Source of the DNA: Thalassomonas viridans
Lineage (GTDB): Bacteria > Pseudomonadota > Gammaproteobacteria > Enterobacterales > Alteromonadaceae
Direction of reading: 5' to 3'
NCBI RefSeq assembly: GCF_000948985.2
Contig: NZ_CP059733.1
Span: 682,001 to 746,000 of the forward strand
Length of the DNA stretch: 64,000 nucleotides
The notes beneath the pieces are model-generated. The model was not told the origin of the DNA. It was given only the letters and a program-made list of their open reading frames with translations, and made no database searches. Made by a program: the position numbers and the translations under genes. Of this stretch, positions 1 through 9,677 are shown piece by piece. The stretch's first letter is position 1; each line of letters begins with the position of its first letter.

Positions 1-2064
1 AAAGCGGATAGCGCTGCCGCCGCTGGCGGCAAGCGCTAAGGTCAGCTTGTCTTTAGCGGTTACGGTTTTTTGCTCTATCACCATATCGTAAGGATTGTTT
101 AACCAGTGTGCCTTGTCGCCGTCGCGGTAAATTTGTGCCTGGTATTGCCTGCCCGGTTCAAGGAAGTTCAGGGCTACTTCGACCTTCCTTTCCGCTTCGT
201 CGGTTAATGCCCCCAGGTACCAGTCATCGCCGTCGCGCTCCTGGCGGGTAAACACCACATAATCCCCCACCTCACCGGCAAGCGCCCGGCTGTTTTCCCA
301 GTCGGTGGGCACGTCTTTGATAAACTGGAATGCAGGCAGGTTTGCCTGGTAGTTTCTCGGTAAATCCGCCGCCATCTGCACCGGGCTGTATAAAACTACG
401 TATAACGCCAGCTGCTTGGCTAAAGTGGTTTGCGGTCTTATGCCGGCTTTTTCTTTGCTATTGGCATTAAAGTCGAAATTAAAGATGCCGGGAGTAAAGT
501 CCATGGGACCGGCCAGCATACGGGTAAAAGGCAGCATAGCGGTATGCTCCGGGCCGTTGGCGGGGTTGGCCCAGGCATTAAATTCCTGCCCCCTGGCCCC
601 TTCGCGGCTGAGCCAGTTGGGGTAGGTACGCCTCAGACCGGTATCTTTGATCGGCTCATGGGTGTTGATGCTGATCTTACGTTTGGCGGCTTCTTTAACG
701 CTGTGCAGGTATTCCCCTATGGTGAACTGGCCATCGTGCCATTCATGGCGCACCACGCCGTTTTCATCTATGCGTTTGATATCGCCGCCGTCGGCGACAT
801 AACCGGTTTTTATCTGGCTGACGCCGTGCTGCCGGTATAAGTCATAGGCGTCATTTAGCTGGTTGCGGTAATTGGTGACGCTGCCGGAAGTTTCATGGTG
901 GCCGATGAGTTTAACCCCCAGTTTCTCGCCGTAGTCGGCGGCGGCTTTGAGATCGAAGTCATCATAGCTTTTGGTAAAGTTAAAGATATCGCCGTTAAAG
1001 AACCAGTCGCCGTCCCAGCCGATGTTCCAGCCCTCTACTAAGACACCGTCAAAACCGTTTTCGGCGGCAAAGTCCATATAACGTTTGGTTTCCGCCGTGG
1101 TGGCGCCGTGGCGATCGCCGCTGCCCCAGGTGGTTTCATTGATATGCATGCCCCACCAGATGCCGATATACTTGCCGGGCTTGATCCAGGAAGTGTCGGC
1201 GATCTTGCTGGGTTCATTCAGGTTCAGGATCAGATCTGAGTTAAGCAGCCCCACGGCATCCGGGCTTATCTGCAGGGTACGCCAGGGGGTGTTGAAGTCA
1301 GCCCGGGTTTTCACCAGGATACCGTCCGACCAGGGGGTAAGGTCGGCTTTCAGCCTGCCGGTTCTTTGCTGGTCCAGGGTCATGGCGGCGTAGTCCACCA
1401 GGGCGGCTTCATGGATGCTGACATGCACCTGGTTTTTCAGTTTAAAGGTAAACGGGGTATGAACGCGGTCGATCTCGGATAAAGGGGTCGTATTATACAG
1501 GTATTCGTAGCGGTTCCAGCCGCGGGCGGGGATCCACCAGGCGGTGGTGTGCTCTGCCTGCGGAATGTTAAATTCGGTTAGTTCATCGGTAATTTCCACC
1601 TTGCCCGTCAGGCCGTTTTGTTTCGGCACTTCGTAACGAAATCCCAAACCGTCGTTAAAAACCCTAAAACGTACCAGGTAACGGTTGCTTTGCTCCCGGT
1701 CGGCGCTAAAGCGGATCAGGAGTTCGTTATGGTGATCCACCACGGTTTTACGCTCTCCCCAGGGTTGTTGCCAGGAGGTATTAACCTGGCTTTTTTCAAC
1801 CGAGGTGATGGTAAAGCTGCTATCAAAGCCGGCCACGTCTTTAAAGACCATACCCAGGCGGGAAGCTTCTATCACCGGCTGGCCGTTAAAGTTGACCCGG
1901 TAGCTAGGGCCGTTATCATCATCTACCGCCAGGGTGATGGCGCCGTCGGGCGAGCTGATATTGTAGCTTTTGGCCGCCGCCTGTAGGGGTAATAGACCAC
2001 AGCCCAGGGTGAACAGCAGGCCCGCGGACAACTTGTTAGGTAACTTACTTCGAAAAAACGTCAT
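1..2064 (-). CDS. GH97 family alpha-glucosidase-like glycoside hydrolase (3' end outside window)
   Basis: Exported glycoside hydrolase of family GH97 (SusB type), expected to release glucose or galactose from alpha-linked oligosaccharides in the periplasm. The frame is open for 688 codons from the ATG at 2064 to the left edge, so only the extreme C-terminus is missing; family members are about 650-720 aa. An N-terminal signal peptide of roughly 30 residues ends near LPLQAAA. The beta-sandwich N-domain is followed by a TIM barrel with LVEGWNIGWD (around 1050-1020), HHETSG (near 900) and INTHEPIKDTG (near 650). These carry the glutamates expected of the inverting, calcium-dependent GH97 subgroup; I cannot exclude a different sugar preference. 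It is divergent from the pullulanase at 2218, consistent with a shared starch/maltodextrin role and shared control from the 153-bp spacer. Confidence 0.88.
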   Translation of the reverse strand, partial: MTFFRSKLPNKLSAGLLFTLGCGLLPLQAAAKSYNISSPDGAITLAVDDDNGPSYRVNFNGQPVIEASRLGMVFKDVAGFDSSFTITSVEKSQVNTSWQQPWGERKTVVDHHNELLIRFSADREQSNRYLVRFRVFNDGLGFRYEVPKQNGLTGKVEITDELTEFNIPQAEHTTAWWIPARGWNRYEYLYNTTPLSEIDRVHTPFTFKLKNQVHVSIHEAALVDYAAMTLDQQRTGRLKADLTPWSDGILVKTRADFNTPWRTLQISPDAVGLLNSDLILNLNEPSKIADTSWIKPGKYIGIWWGMHINETTWGSGDRHGATTAETKRYMDFAAENGFDGVLVEGWNIGWDGDWFFNGDIFNFTKSYDDFDLKAAADYGEKLGVKLIGHHETSGSVTNYRNQLNDAYDLYRQHGVSQIKTGYVADGGDIKRIDENGVVRHEWHDGQFTIGEYLHSVKEAAKRKISINTHEPIKDTGLRRTYPNWLSREGARGQEFNAWANPANGPEHTAMLPFTRMLAGPMDFTPGIFNFDFNANSKEKAGIRPQTTLAKQLALYVVLYSPVQMAADLPRNYQANLPAFQFIKDVPTDWENSRALAGEVGDYVVFTRQERDGDDWYLGALTDEAERKVEVALNFLEPGRQYQAQIYRDGDKAHWLNNPYDMVIEQKTVTAKDKLTLALAASGGSAIRF

Positions 2065-2130
2065 TATAGTTCCGGTTATTATTATGCTGGTGAACCAGTG
2101 TAAAACTCCGGAAAAAATTTGGCAGGGGGC

Positions 2131-2144
2131 TGCATACGTATTCA
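2131..2144. promoter_or_regulatory. LacI-type palindrome between GH97 and pullulanase genes
   Basis: TGCATACGTATTCA is an almost perfect 14-bp inverted repeat around a central CG, with one mismatched pair. This is the shape of LacI-family operators. It lies in the 153-bp divergent spacer between two alpha-glucan hydrolase genes, so a maltose/starch-responsive repressor is the natural inference. The regulator itself is not in the window. Confidence 0.45.
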
Positions 2145-2217
2145 GCTGAGCCTGAGGTGATATTTTACGCCGCGATGTTTATTTTAAGGAATAACAATAA
2201 TAAGGAAGCCCTGCAAA

Positions 2218-5200
2218 ATGAAAAACCTAGCCTGCAACAAGCGATCACCCTCAGCCGGTATAGTGCTGCTCCCCTCCCTGGCATTGATATCGGGCCTGGC
2301 CCTGGCGGGATGTAACAGCCATGATCCCAGCATTACAGTGGAGGCATCCGGGCAAGAGCGGGTGCCTGAGGTAAATACCGTGGCCCTTGGCGAAAACCAG
2401 GTCGCCATTTATTACCGCCGCGAAGACGGCGTGTATGACGACTGGGGCCTGCATTTGTGGAACGGTGAAGGTTGCGGCGATTATGCCGGGGCAACTTTGG
2501 CTTCACCCCATTTTGGCCAGTGGCAGGATCCTTATCCCTATAGCGGCATCAGTGATGATTACGGCGCCTATTATGTGCTGGATTACCAGGCCGGCAGCGG
2601 TGACTGCCTGAATTTTATTATCCATAAGGGCGACGACAAGGCGCTGGGAGACAGCAACGCCAGTTTTGATTTAAGCCAGCCGAGCCGCCATGCCTTTACT
2701 TTCCACGGCCAGAGCCAGGTACTCTATGAAGCCGGCGCAACTATTTCGGTAAGTTTAGTCGGGGCGGCAGCCCACTGGGTGGACAGAGAAACCCTGGCCT
2801 GGACGCCCGGGGTTAACTTTACCAGTGTCGAACTTTATAGCTCTGACAGCGCCGATATCGGCCTGGATGAAACCACTAAACAGATCAGTGGCGGCCAGGG
2901 GCATGTCCTGTCTCCGGTGGCGACATTTTCCCAGTCCGTCTATGACAAGTTCCCCCATTTAGCGGACTTTTTCGGCTGGCAGCTGCCGTCGGGTACAGAG
3001 GTGAAAAACCTGCTGAAAGGTCAGCTGATCGCCGTCGCCAAAAACGATGCCGGTGAAGTGGTTGCCATGACCCAGGTACAGATTCCCGGCGTGCTGGATG
3101 ACGTCTATACCGGCGGTGACCATGATGCCGATGAGCAAGCACTGGGGCTGGGGTTTGATAACGGCATCAGTTTTGCCCTTTGGGCGCCAACGGCGCAAAG
3201 CGTGAAACTACAGCTTTTCGATGAAAACTTCCAGCCTTTAGGCGGTACTCCGGTGGCGATGACGGAAGATGAAAACGGCATCTGGCGCCATACCGGGGGA
3301 GGCGCCTCCGAACAATATTATTACCGTTATGAAGTGACCGCCTATCATCCGGTCTCCAACCAGATTGAAACTATGGTGGTCACCGATCCCTATTCCCTGA
3401 GCCTGTCCACCAACAGCCTGTATTCCCAGGTGGTAAGTCTTGAGGAAGAATACAGCCAGCCCCAGGGTTGGAATGAGCACTCGGTGCCGGCAATAGCGGC
3501 GCCGGAAGACATTATGATTTACGAGGCCCATGTCAGGGATTTCAGCGCCTTTGAGCAAAAGTTGTCGGATGAAAGCGCCAGGGGCAAATATGCCGCCTTT
3601 AGCGAAAGCGACTCCGACGGCATCAATCACCTGAAAAGCCTGAAAGCTGCCGGCATGAACCATTTCCATTTGCTGCCGGTGTTTGATATCGCCACCGTCA
3701 ATGAAGACGCTGCTGCCGTAGTGGATTTAGACAGCAGCATCAGTCATTTATGCGGCATTAATGCAACGGCGCAAATCTGTGCTTCGGATATTGACCCGGC
3801 ACAAACCGTGGCACAAGTGCTGGCCTCTTATTCGCCGGAAACGGATGAGGCCCAGGCTTTGGTAAACGAACTGCGTTCGCTGGACAGCTTCAACTGGGGT
3901 TATGATCCTTTCCATTATACCGTGCCCGAAGGCAGCTATGCGCAAAATCCCCAGGGAGTGGCCCGCATCAAAGAGTTCCGGGAAATGGTGATGGCCTTGC
4001 ATGAGCTGGGCTACCGGGTGGTGATGGATGTGGTATACAACCATACCAATGCCTCCGGCTTAAACGAGCGCTCGGTGCTGGACAAAGTAGTGCCGGGCTA
4101 TTATCACCGCCTGGACCCGCTAACCGGTGATGTGCAGATGTCCACCTGCTGCGACAACACCGCCACCGAGCACAGGATGATGGCAAAATTAATGACAGAT
4201 TCTCTGGTGATCTGGGCGCGGGATTACCGTATCGACGGCTTCCGTTTTGACTTGATGGGCCATCAGCCCAAAGACGCCATGCTGGCAGCCCGCGAAGCCG
4301 TGTGGGCGGTGGACAACGACAACTACTTCTACGGCGAAGGCTGGAATTTCGGTGAAGTAGCCAATGACGCCCTGTTCGAGCAGGCGGCGCAGGTCAATAT
4401 GGCCGGTACTTCCATCGGCACCTTTTCCGATCGCCTGCGTGATGCCATACGCGGCGGCGGGCCGTTTGAAGGCGGCGAGCAGCTGCGCAGCAACCAGGGG
4501 CTGGGTAACGGCCTGGGAGTCAATATCAACGAGCTTGCCAGCGATTACCAGGCGGAATATGAATTGTCCATGGATCAGGCCAGGGTTTCGCTGGCGGGCA
4601 ATCTAAGTGATTTTGTCCTGCTTGATGCCGGCGGCAATACCGTGACCGGCGGGCAGGTGCCTTATCATGACCAGGCCACGGGTTACGCCTTAGATCCGGC
4701 GGATATGATCAATTATGTTTCCAAGCATGATAACCAGACCTTATGGGACAACAACCAGTACCGTATTCCCTATGGCACCAGTACCGCCGACCGGGTAAGG
4801 ATGCAGTTGTTGTCTCTGGCGTATCCGGTTTATGCCCAGGGCATTCCCTTTTTCCAGATGGGCTCTGAGTTATTGCGCTCTAAATCCATGGCCCGCGACA
4901 GCTTTGATTTCGGCGACTGGTTTAACAAGGTAGATTTCGCCAAGCAGGGGAACAACTATCATGTCGGTTTGCCGCCGGCGGAAAAAGATCAGGACAACTG
5001 GCCGCTGATATCCCAGGTACTGGCCAATAATAACGGCCTGGATATGCCCTCGCCTGAAGACATCAGTAGCAGCAGCCAGGCCTTTATGGACATGCTGAAA
5101 GTTCGCAGCAGTAGTGTTTTATTCCGCCTGCGCACTGCCGTCGACATTATGCAGAGGGTAGATTTTCGCAATGTCGGTCCGGCTCAGGTGCCGGGGCTGA

Positions 5201-6900
5201 TCGTCATGTCTATCGACGACGGCGCGAGTGTGACGGATCTCGATGCCAATTACGATGCCCTGGTGGTGATCTTTAACCACGACGATCAAAGCCGCAGTTT
5301 CCACCTGGAAGGCAGCCGGGGATTCAGCCTGCACGAGGTACAGCAGCAGGGGACGGATGAACAGGTCAAGCAGGCGAGCTTTGATAACGGCACCTTTAAT
5401 ATCCCGCCGTTATCGGTGGCGGTTTTTGTTCAGGCGCAGGGAGTCAGCCAGGGCGCCGGTTTGCCTGTAAATACCGGCAATAAAGATTATTCCAATATCA
5501 AACCCTTCGGCAGCACAGAAGTTTATTTGCGCGGCGATATGAATGCCTGGGGCTTAGCGCATGAGCTGGCATTTGCCGGCAATGGCGACTACCAGGTATC
5601 CGTTAATCTGGAACCGGGCACTTACCAGTTTAAAATTGCCGATGCCGGCTGGAACAGCGTCAATTATGGCATTGCTGCTGCCCAGGCAGATATGCCGCTG
5701 GAGCAGAGCAGGGTATTGCAGGCGGGCGAGGGCAATATACAGCTGACGGTGGAACAGGCCGGCAGTTACCAATTTACCTTTAATGCCTTGGATAAAGCGG
5801 CGGCAAACCTGCGTATCAAAGAGGTGGATCCGCAGGCCCCTTATGGTGAAACCGGTCTCTATTTGCGCGGCAGCATGAATGAATGGAGCACGGTTAATGC
5901 TTTCCGTTACCTGGGCAATTATGAATACCAGCTGGCGCTTTACCTTGAAGCGGGCAGTTACCAGTTTAAGGTGGCGGATATGAACTGGTCGGCAGCAACT
6001 AACTTCGGCGGCAATGGCGATGCTATCATTCCGGGACAAAGCCCGCAGTCGGCCCTGGTTGCCGGGGGAGAGGATATTTCATTAGAAATCGCTGAAACCG
6101 GGGATTATCTGTTTAGGTTAAATGCCTTTGAGCAAGAGGCGCCTGTGCTGACCTTAGCTGAATTTACCCCGGCCTATACGGATACTGAGTTTTATTTGCG
6201 CGGCACCATGAACAACTGGGACAGCGGGCAAGTGTTCAGCTACCAGGGGGGAGGCCGGTATGCCACTTCGCTGGAATTGGCCGGGCAAAGTTATGCCTTT
6301 AAGGTGGCGGATGCAAACTGGCAGCAGGTTAATTTCGGCGCCGATGAGGGGGTTATGGCGTTAAGCTTGCCGAAGGCCCTAAGTGTGAACCAGGGAGACT
6401 TATCCCTTAATATTGAGACTGCCGGCCGCTATGACTTCTTATTTGATGTGCTGCAAGCAGAAAAACCGCTATTAACCGTCAGTAAAAGCCCAAGTGTTAA
6501 CTGCGTATTGCCGGACAGTTCAGAGCCGGGGCCTTTGGGAGAAACCGGGCTGTTTGTGCGCGGCGATTTATCAGACTGGCAGCCGCTGGCGGATTACCAG
6601 CTCAGCTATAAAGGGGATAACCGTTATCAGGTCAAAGTGAATGCCCCGGGAGAAATCAACTTTAAACTGGCGGATAACTCGAATGACTGGCAACTGCAGT
6701 ATTTTGTCGGCGAGCCGGGCCAGGTAACGCAAGACTTGCAACCCGGTGTTGTCTATCCGGTTTACCGGGGAGACGGCGGCACAGACAATAATTCCACGAC
6801 CTTAGGTGTGGCCGACTATAGCTTTACTTTGACACTGGACAGCCCCCTGGTAACCGAAGGGCTGGCGGGCACTTTAGTTATTGAGCAGTGCCAGGATTAA
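2218..6900 (+). CDS. pulA: Lipoprotein pullulanase (GH13) with four C-terminal carbohydrate-binding-like modules
   Basis: Surface or periplasmic debranching enzyme hydrolysing alpha-1,6 links of pullulan, amylopectin or glycogen fragments. The lipobox LALAGC puts the lipidated Cys at residue 32. Domains in order: CBM41-like (about 60-160), N2/CBM48-like with FALWAPTAQSVKLQLFD near 320, then the GH13 barrel. Region I is DVVYNHT (near 604), region II GFRFDLMGHQPKD (nucleophile Asp678), region III YGEGWNFG (acid Glu707) and region IV SKHDNQT (Asp838). A pullulanase C-terminal beta domain follows. Residues about 1099-1560 hold four repeats of about 110 aa, each opening with a (Y/F)(L/V)RGxx(N/S)xW motif and carrying F-K-(V/I/L)-A-D, reminiscent of SusE/CBM-type starch-binding modules. 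At 1560 aa it is longer than typical PulA (about 1100). It is transcribed divergently from the GH97 gene. Start is the ATG after an AAGGAA-type site. Confidence 0.93.
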   Translation: MKNLACNKRSPSAGIVLLPSLALISGLALAGCNSHDPSITVEASGQERVPEVNTVALGENQVAIYYRREDGVYDDWGLHLWNGEGCGDYAGATLASPHFGQWQDPYPYSGISDDYGAYYVLDYQAGSGDCLNFIIHKGDDKALGDSNASFDLSQPSRHAFTFHGQSQVLYEAGATISVSLVGAAAHWVDRETLAWTPGVNFTSVELYSSDSADIGLDETTKQISGGQGHVLSPVATFSQSVYDKFPHLADFFGWQLPSGTEVKNLLKGQLIAVAKNDAGEVVAMTQVQIPGVLDDVYTGGDHDADEQALGLGFDNGISFALWAPTAQSVKLQLFDENFQPLGGTPVAMTEDENGIWRHTGGGASEQYYYRYEVTAYHPVSNQIETMVVTDPYSLSLSTNSLYSQVVSLEEEYSQPQGWNEHSVPAIAAPEDIMIYEAHVRDFSAFEQKLSDESARGKYAAFSESDSDGINHLKSLKAAGMNHFHLLPVFDIATVNEDAAAVVDLDSSISHLCGINATAQICASDIDPAQTVAQVLASYSPETDEAQALVNELRSLDSFNWGYDPFHYTVPEGSYAQNPQGVARIKEFREMVMALHELGYRVVMDVVYNHTNASGLNERSVLDKVVPGYYHRLDPLTGDVQMSTCCDNTATEHRMMAKLMTDSLVIWARDYRIDGFRFDLMGHQPKDAMLAAREAVWAVDNDNYFYGEGWNFGEVANDALFEQAAQVNMAGTSIGTFSDRLRDAIRGGGPFEGGEQLRSNQGLGNGLGVNINELASDYQAEYELSMDQARVSLAGNLSDFVLLDAGGNTVTGGQVPYHDQATGYALDPADMINYVSKHDNQTLWDNNQYRIPYGTSTADRVRMQLLSLAYPVYAQGIPFFQMGSELLRSKSMARDSFDFGDWFNKVDFAKQGNNYHVGLPPAEKDQDNWPLISQVLANNNGLDMPSPEDISSSSQAFMDMLKVRSSSVLFRLRTAVDIMQRVDFRNVGPAQVPGLIVMSIDDGASVTDLDANYDALVVIFNHDDQSRSFHLEGSRGFSLHEVQQQGTDEQVKQASFDNGTFNIPPLSVAVFVQAQGVSQGAGLPVNTGNKDYSNIKPFGSTEVYLRGDMNAWGLAHELAFAGNGDYQVSVNLEPGTYQFKIADAGWNSVNYGIAAAQADMPLEQSRVLQAGEGNIQLTVEQAGSYQFTFNALDKAAANLRIKEVDPQAPYGETGLYLRGSMNEWSTVNAFRYLGNYEYQLALYLEAGSYQFKVADMNWSAATNFGGNGDAIIPGQSPQSALVAGGEDISLEIAETGDYLFRLNAFEQEAPVLTLAEFTPAYTDTEFYLRGTMNNWDSGQVFSYQGGGRYATSLELAGQSYAFKVADANWQQVNFGADEGVMALSLPKALSVNQGDLSLNIETAGRYDFLFDVLQAEKPLLTVSKSPSVNCVLPDSSEPGPLGETGLFVRGDLSDWQPLADYQLSYKGDNRYQVKVNAPGEINFKLADNSNDWQLQYFVGEPGQVTQDLQPGVVYPVYRGDGGTDNNSTTLGVADYSFTLTLDSPLVTEGLAGTLVIEQCQD

Positions 6901-6944
6901 TAAATTGCAGTGATTCAAGCAAGGGAAGCCACAACGGGTTCCCG

Positions 6945-6976
6945 ATATACAGGATGTATGGTATGAAGCGGCTTCA
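6945..6976. repeat. Intergenic repeat, copy 1 (partner at 63183)
   Basis: A roughly 30-bp element beginning ATATACAGGATGTATGG and ending in the near-palindrome TGAAGCGGCTTCA. It recurs at 63183-63214 with one substitution (TGAAGCAGCTTCA). Both copies sit just downstream of a gene in the same strand sense, and both follow a hairpin; here the hairpin is GGGAA/TTCCC at 6924-6943. Confidence 0.6.
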
Positions 6977-7119
6977 CTGATAAAGAATAATTTCGATATT
7001 TACTCTCCTGCTCTTATAATATGAAGAGGTTGAACCGGCTGTTCAATCGAATATTGTCACAATGAGCTCCTGTCAATCTGGCGAGTTGTGCCTGAATAAA
7101 CCGTATCCGGAGCTTTTTG

Positions 7120-8979
7120 ATGTACTCCCTGAGCAGGGTTTTTATTTTTATTTCTTTATCGCTGATCTGTGCTGTTGCGCCGTTCGTTCACGGGCAAAAC
7201 CTGTCCGGAATCGAGCAAAAACTACAGACGATAACAGATCCTGCGGCGCAGCTGGATTTCTTGTTGTCCCGGCAAAGTGAAATCAGTGCTTTTGACCGGC
7301 AGCAACAGGCGCAATACTGGTTTTTATTGGGGAGCAGCCAGGAGAAAAACAAGCAGCTGGAACAGGCGCTCGCCTCGTTCAGTGAGGCGGTCAGGCTTTC
7401 ACAAGCCTATCATCAGGGGCCTTCGGTGCTGCTGGTAGAAAGCCTGCTGGAGCGGGCTTATGTCAGGTACCTGCAAACTTATGATACCCGCCTTTATTGT
7501 CCCGACCGTAAACTGGCGCTGGAGCAGGCGCGCCAGTTAGGCAATAAACCGCTGCTGGTGAAGGTGCTGGTGCGTTATGCGTTTTGTTTTAAAGACTTTA
7601 ATGCTGACTTGCCCCGGGGGCTGGCCCTGCTGGACGAGGCGATAGCCATAGCCACACATAGCCAGCTTTCTCCCCGAGAGCACGCCATGATATACAATGC
7701 CTCGGGCCTGTTATATAAAAACTATCATGTGTATGAAAAGTCTTATGACTTTCTCAATAAAGCCTATCAGCAATGGGCCAGTGTCAATGACTACCAAGAT
7801 ATGTTCAATATGCAATTTAGTCTGGTCGATACCGCGATTGATATGAAGCGTTTTGATCTTGCCGCCAAGCATGTTGATACTTTGTTTTATCTGGCGAAAA
7901 ATCAAAAACAATTTAATGATTTTAGTTTTTTTAGTCACTTGAGCGCTGGTTATCTCGCTTATTCCCAGGGAAAATTTAAAGAAAGTGTTGCGCAGTTGCA
8001 GTTGGCTCTGGAGCAGAGTGATAAGACAGGTGAAGTCTATTTTATCCGTCGAGTTCATACATTTTTGATCATCAACTACTTTCGTCTGGGGAAGTTTTCC
8101 GAGTCACAAGAACAACTGGCGACATATCGGTCGGCATTCCCCGGGCATGAAATCGACAGTGCCGAGATATTGGCTATAAGCGCGTTTCTTGATGGCAAGC
8201 ATAGTCATGCTATGGAGCAGTTTTATCGGCACTTGGATCAGGAAGTGGATAAACGGCGTGACTTTGTCCTGCGCTCTACTTCAACCACGGCTTCGCTATT
8301 TAATGTCAACATTACCGAGCTGGACAATAAAATATTGCAGCAGGAGCTGGAAATTAATGCGCTGAAATTCGACAAGGAACAGGAGCAAAAACGCAACGCC
8401 TATCTGTTCCTGGTGCTGGTGTCTTTTCTGGCTTTTGCCCTTATTTTACTGAGCTGGCATTTGCTCAGGACCAGAAAAACTTTCCGCTACCGGGCCCAGA
8501 CAGACCACCTGACCCGGATTGCCAACCGCCGCCACAGCTTTGAACAGGGGCAGTTAATGCTCAACCAGGCGCAGGCCTTGCGCCAGCCTTTGTCTTTAAT
8601 CGTTTTTGATATCGACCATTTTAAGCTGGTCAATGATACCCTGGGGCATGAGATGGGGGATCAGGCAATAATACAGGTGGTGGCAAAAACAAAAGAGTGT
8701 CTGCGAAAGCAGGATCATCTCGGCCGTATCGGCGGTGAAGAGTTTTTATTGCTCTTGCCCGAGACTCCGGGGGAACAAGCCGTGGAAATAGCCGAACGTA
8801 TCCGTGCTAAGGTGGCGACATCCCGGATAGGGGAAGAGCCTAATCTTATTCATCTTAGTGTTAGCCTGGGAGTGGTTTGTGCCGACGGGGAAAAGAATTT
8901 ACAGGCGCTGATTAACCGGGGAGATAAGGCGTTATACCAGGCAAAAGCTGAAGGACGCAACCGGGCCGTTATGGCTTGA
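7120..8979 (+). CDS. Diguanylate cyclase with periplasmic TPR-like sensor domain
   Basis: Makes cyclic di-GMP from two GTP, coupling a periplasmic signal to motility or biofilm behaviour. A signal peptide/first membrane segment (residues 1-25) precedes a long helical TPR-like region (about 30-420). One membrane helix follows (about 427-449, rich in Leu/Phe/Ala), then the GGDEF domain. The active-site motif reads GGEEF at residues 538-542. RKQD, five residues before it, matches the RxxD inhibitory site, so product inhibition is likely. I chose the ATG at 7120 over the in-frame TTG at 7117 because GGAG at 7109-7112 gives 7-nt spacing. The gene stands alone. The ligand of the TPR domain cannot be read from sequence. 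Confidence 0.9.
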   Translation: MYSLSRVFIFISLSLICAVAPFVHGQNLSGIEQKLQTITDPAAQLDFLLSRQSEISAFDRQQQAQYWFLLGSSQEKNKQLEQALASFSEAVRLSQAYHQGPSVLLVESLLERAYVRYLQTYDTRLYCPDRKLALEQARQLGNKPLLVKVLVRYAFCFKDFNADLPRGLALLDEAIAIATHSQLSPREHAMIYNASGLLYKNYHVYEKSYDFLNKAYQQWASVNDYQDMFNMQFSLVDTAIDMKRFDLAAKHVDTLFYLAKNQKQFNDFSFFSHLSAGYLAYSQGKFKESVAQLQLALEQSDKTGEVYFIRRVHTFLIINYFRLGKFSESQEQLATYRSAFPGHEIDSAEILAISAFLDGKHSHAMEQFYRHLDQEVDKRRDFVLRSTSTTASLFNVNITELDNKILQQELEINALKFDKEQEQKRNAYLFLVLVSFLAFALILLSWHLLRTRKTFRYRAQTDHLTRIANRRHSFEQGQLMLNQAQALRQPLSLIVFDIDHFKLVNDTLGHEMGDQAIIQVVAKTKECLRKQDHLGRIGGEEFLLLLPETPGEQAVEIAERIRAKVATSRIGEEPNLIHLSVSLGVVCADGEKNLQALINRGDKALYQAKAEGRNRAVMA

Positions 8980-9134
8980 TCAATATTGCTACCGTGTCGA
9001 TATTTGTTCCCGGAAAGCTTGATGTTCTGCTGACGCTTCAATAGTCAGGAAACTGGCTGCAATAATGCCGGGGAAGTTATAGCTTGAGGTACTGACCGGA
9101 TAAGAGTCACATCCTTATGACTGTGCGCTTGCGG

Positions 9135-9374
9135 TTATCCGCCGAAAGGGTCGCCTACCGAACTTTGAATGTCGCGCAGTCCTTCTTTACTTTGCTTTTC
9201 AATCTCTTCTCTTTGCGCCCGGGTATTACAGATTTTTTTCGGGATATTGCTTGAGATGGTATAAACTTTTTCGCAACGGTAACCGTCGTCATTTTTTGCC
9301 GTATTGCCATCTGAGCCGTTGCTGGCACAGCCAGTCAAGACCAAGGCAAAAACACTTAGGATTATTTTTTTCAT
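9135..9374 (-). CDS. Small lipoprotein of unknown function
   Basis: 79 aa. The N-terminus MKKIILSVFALVLTGC is a clear type II signal with the lipidated Cys at 16. The mature part is short and charged, with two Cys (YRCEKV and KKICNTRAQ) and a conserved-looking IPKKIC motif. Similar short lipoproteins with an I-P-K-x-C core are common in Alteromonadales and Xanthomonadales, but I know of no assigned function. An AGGA ribosome binding site precedes the ATG. It is convergent with the diguanylate cyclase. The two Cys might form a disulfide in the periplasm. Confidence 0.75.
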   Translation of the reverse strand: MKKIILSVFALVLTGCASNGSDGNTAKNDDGYRCEKVYTISSNIPKKICNTRAQREEIEKQSKEGLRDIQSSVGDPFGG

Positions 9375-9677
9375 GTTTTTTTCCTGTAGTTAAAAAATCA
9401 GCAATATAATTAATAACTTCCTGATTAAATATTGCCGGTAAAAACAGCAGGCAGTATTGCCAGCCTATGGTGAAGAGTATGCTCTTTAACCGATTTTTGC
9501 AATAAAAAAGTTGCAACATTATTTTTACATTTTTGTCTGGGAGGTGTTGCCGTAAAATATTTGCCGGTACTAGTTGGTTTTCGTTTTTATTTGTTTTAAT
9601 TCAGCTATTAAAGCCCGGCGCAATCGCTTACACTGGCGGCGGATTATCAGTACCACCATCAGGAAGTATATATTTAC
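9375..9677. other. Intergenic region, AT-rich divergent promoter space
   Basis: 303 bp between the divergent small-lipoprotein gene and the S9 peptidase gene. It is AT-rich and must hold both promoters. I see no convincing operator, RNA or further gene. A 76-codon frame on the minus strand here lacks any family resemblance and overlaps the lipoprotein gene. Confidence 0.5.

Noticed and set aside
430..1986. Plus-strand frames across the first 2 kb
   Set aside because: They are antisense to the GH97 frame, which reads unbroken on the minus strand with conserved motifs.
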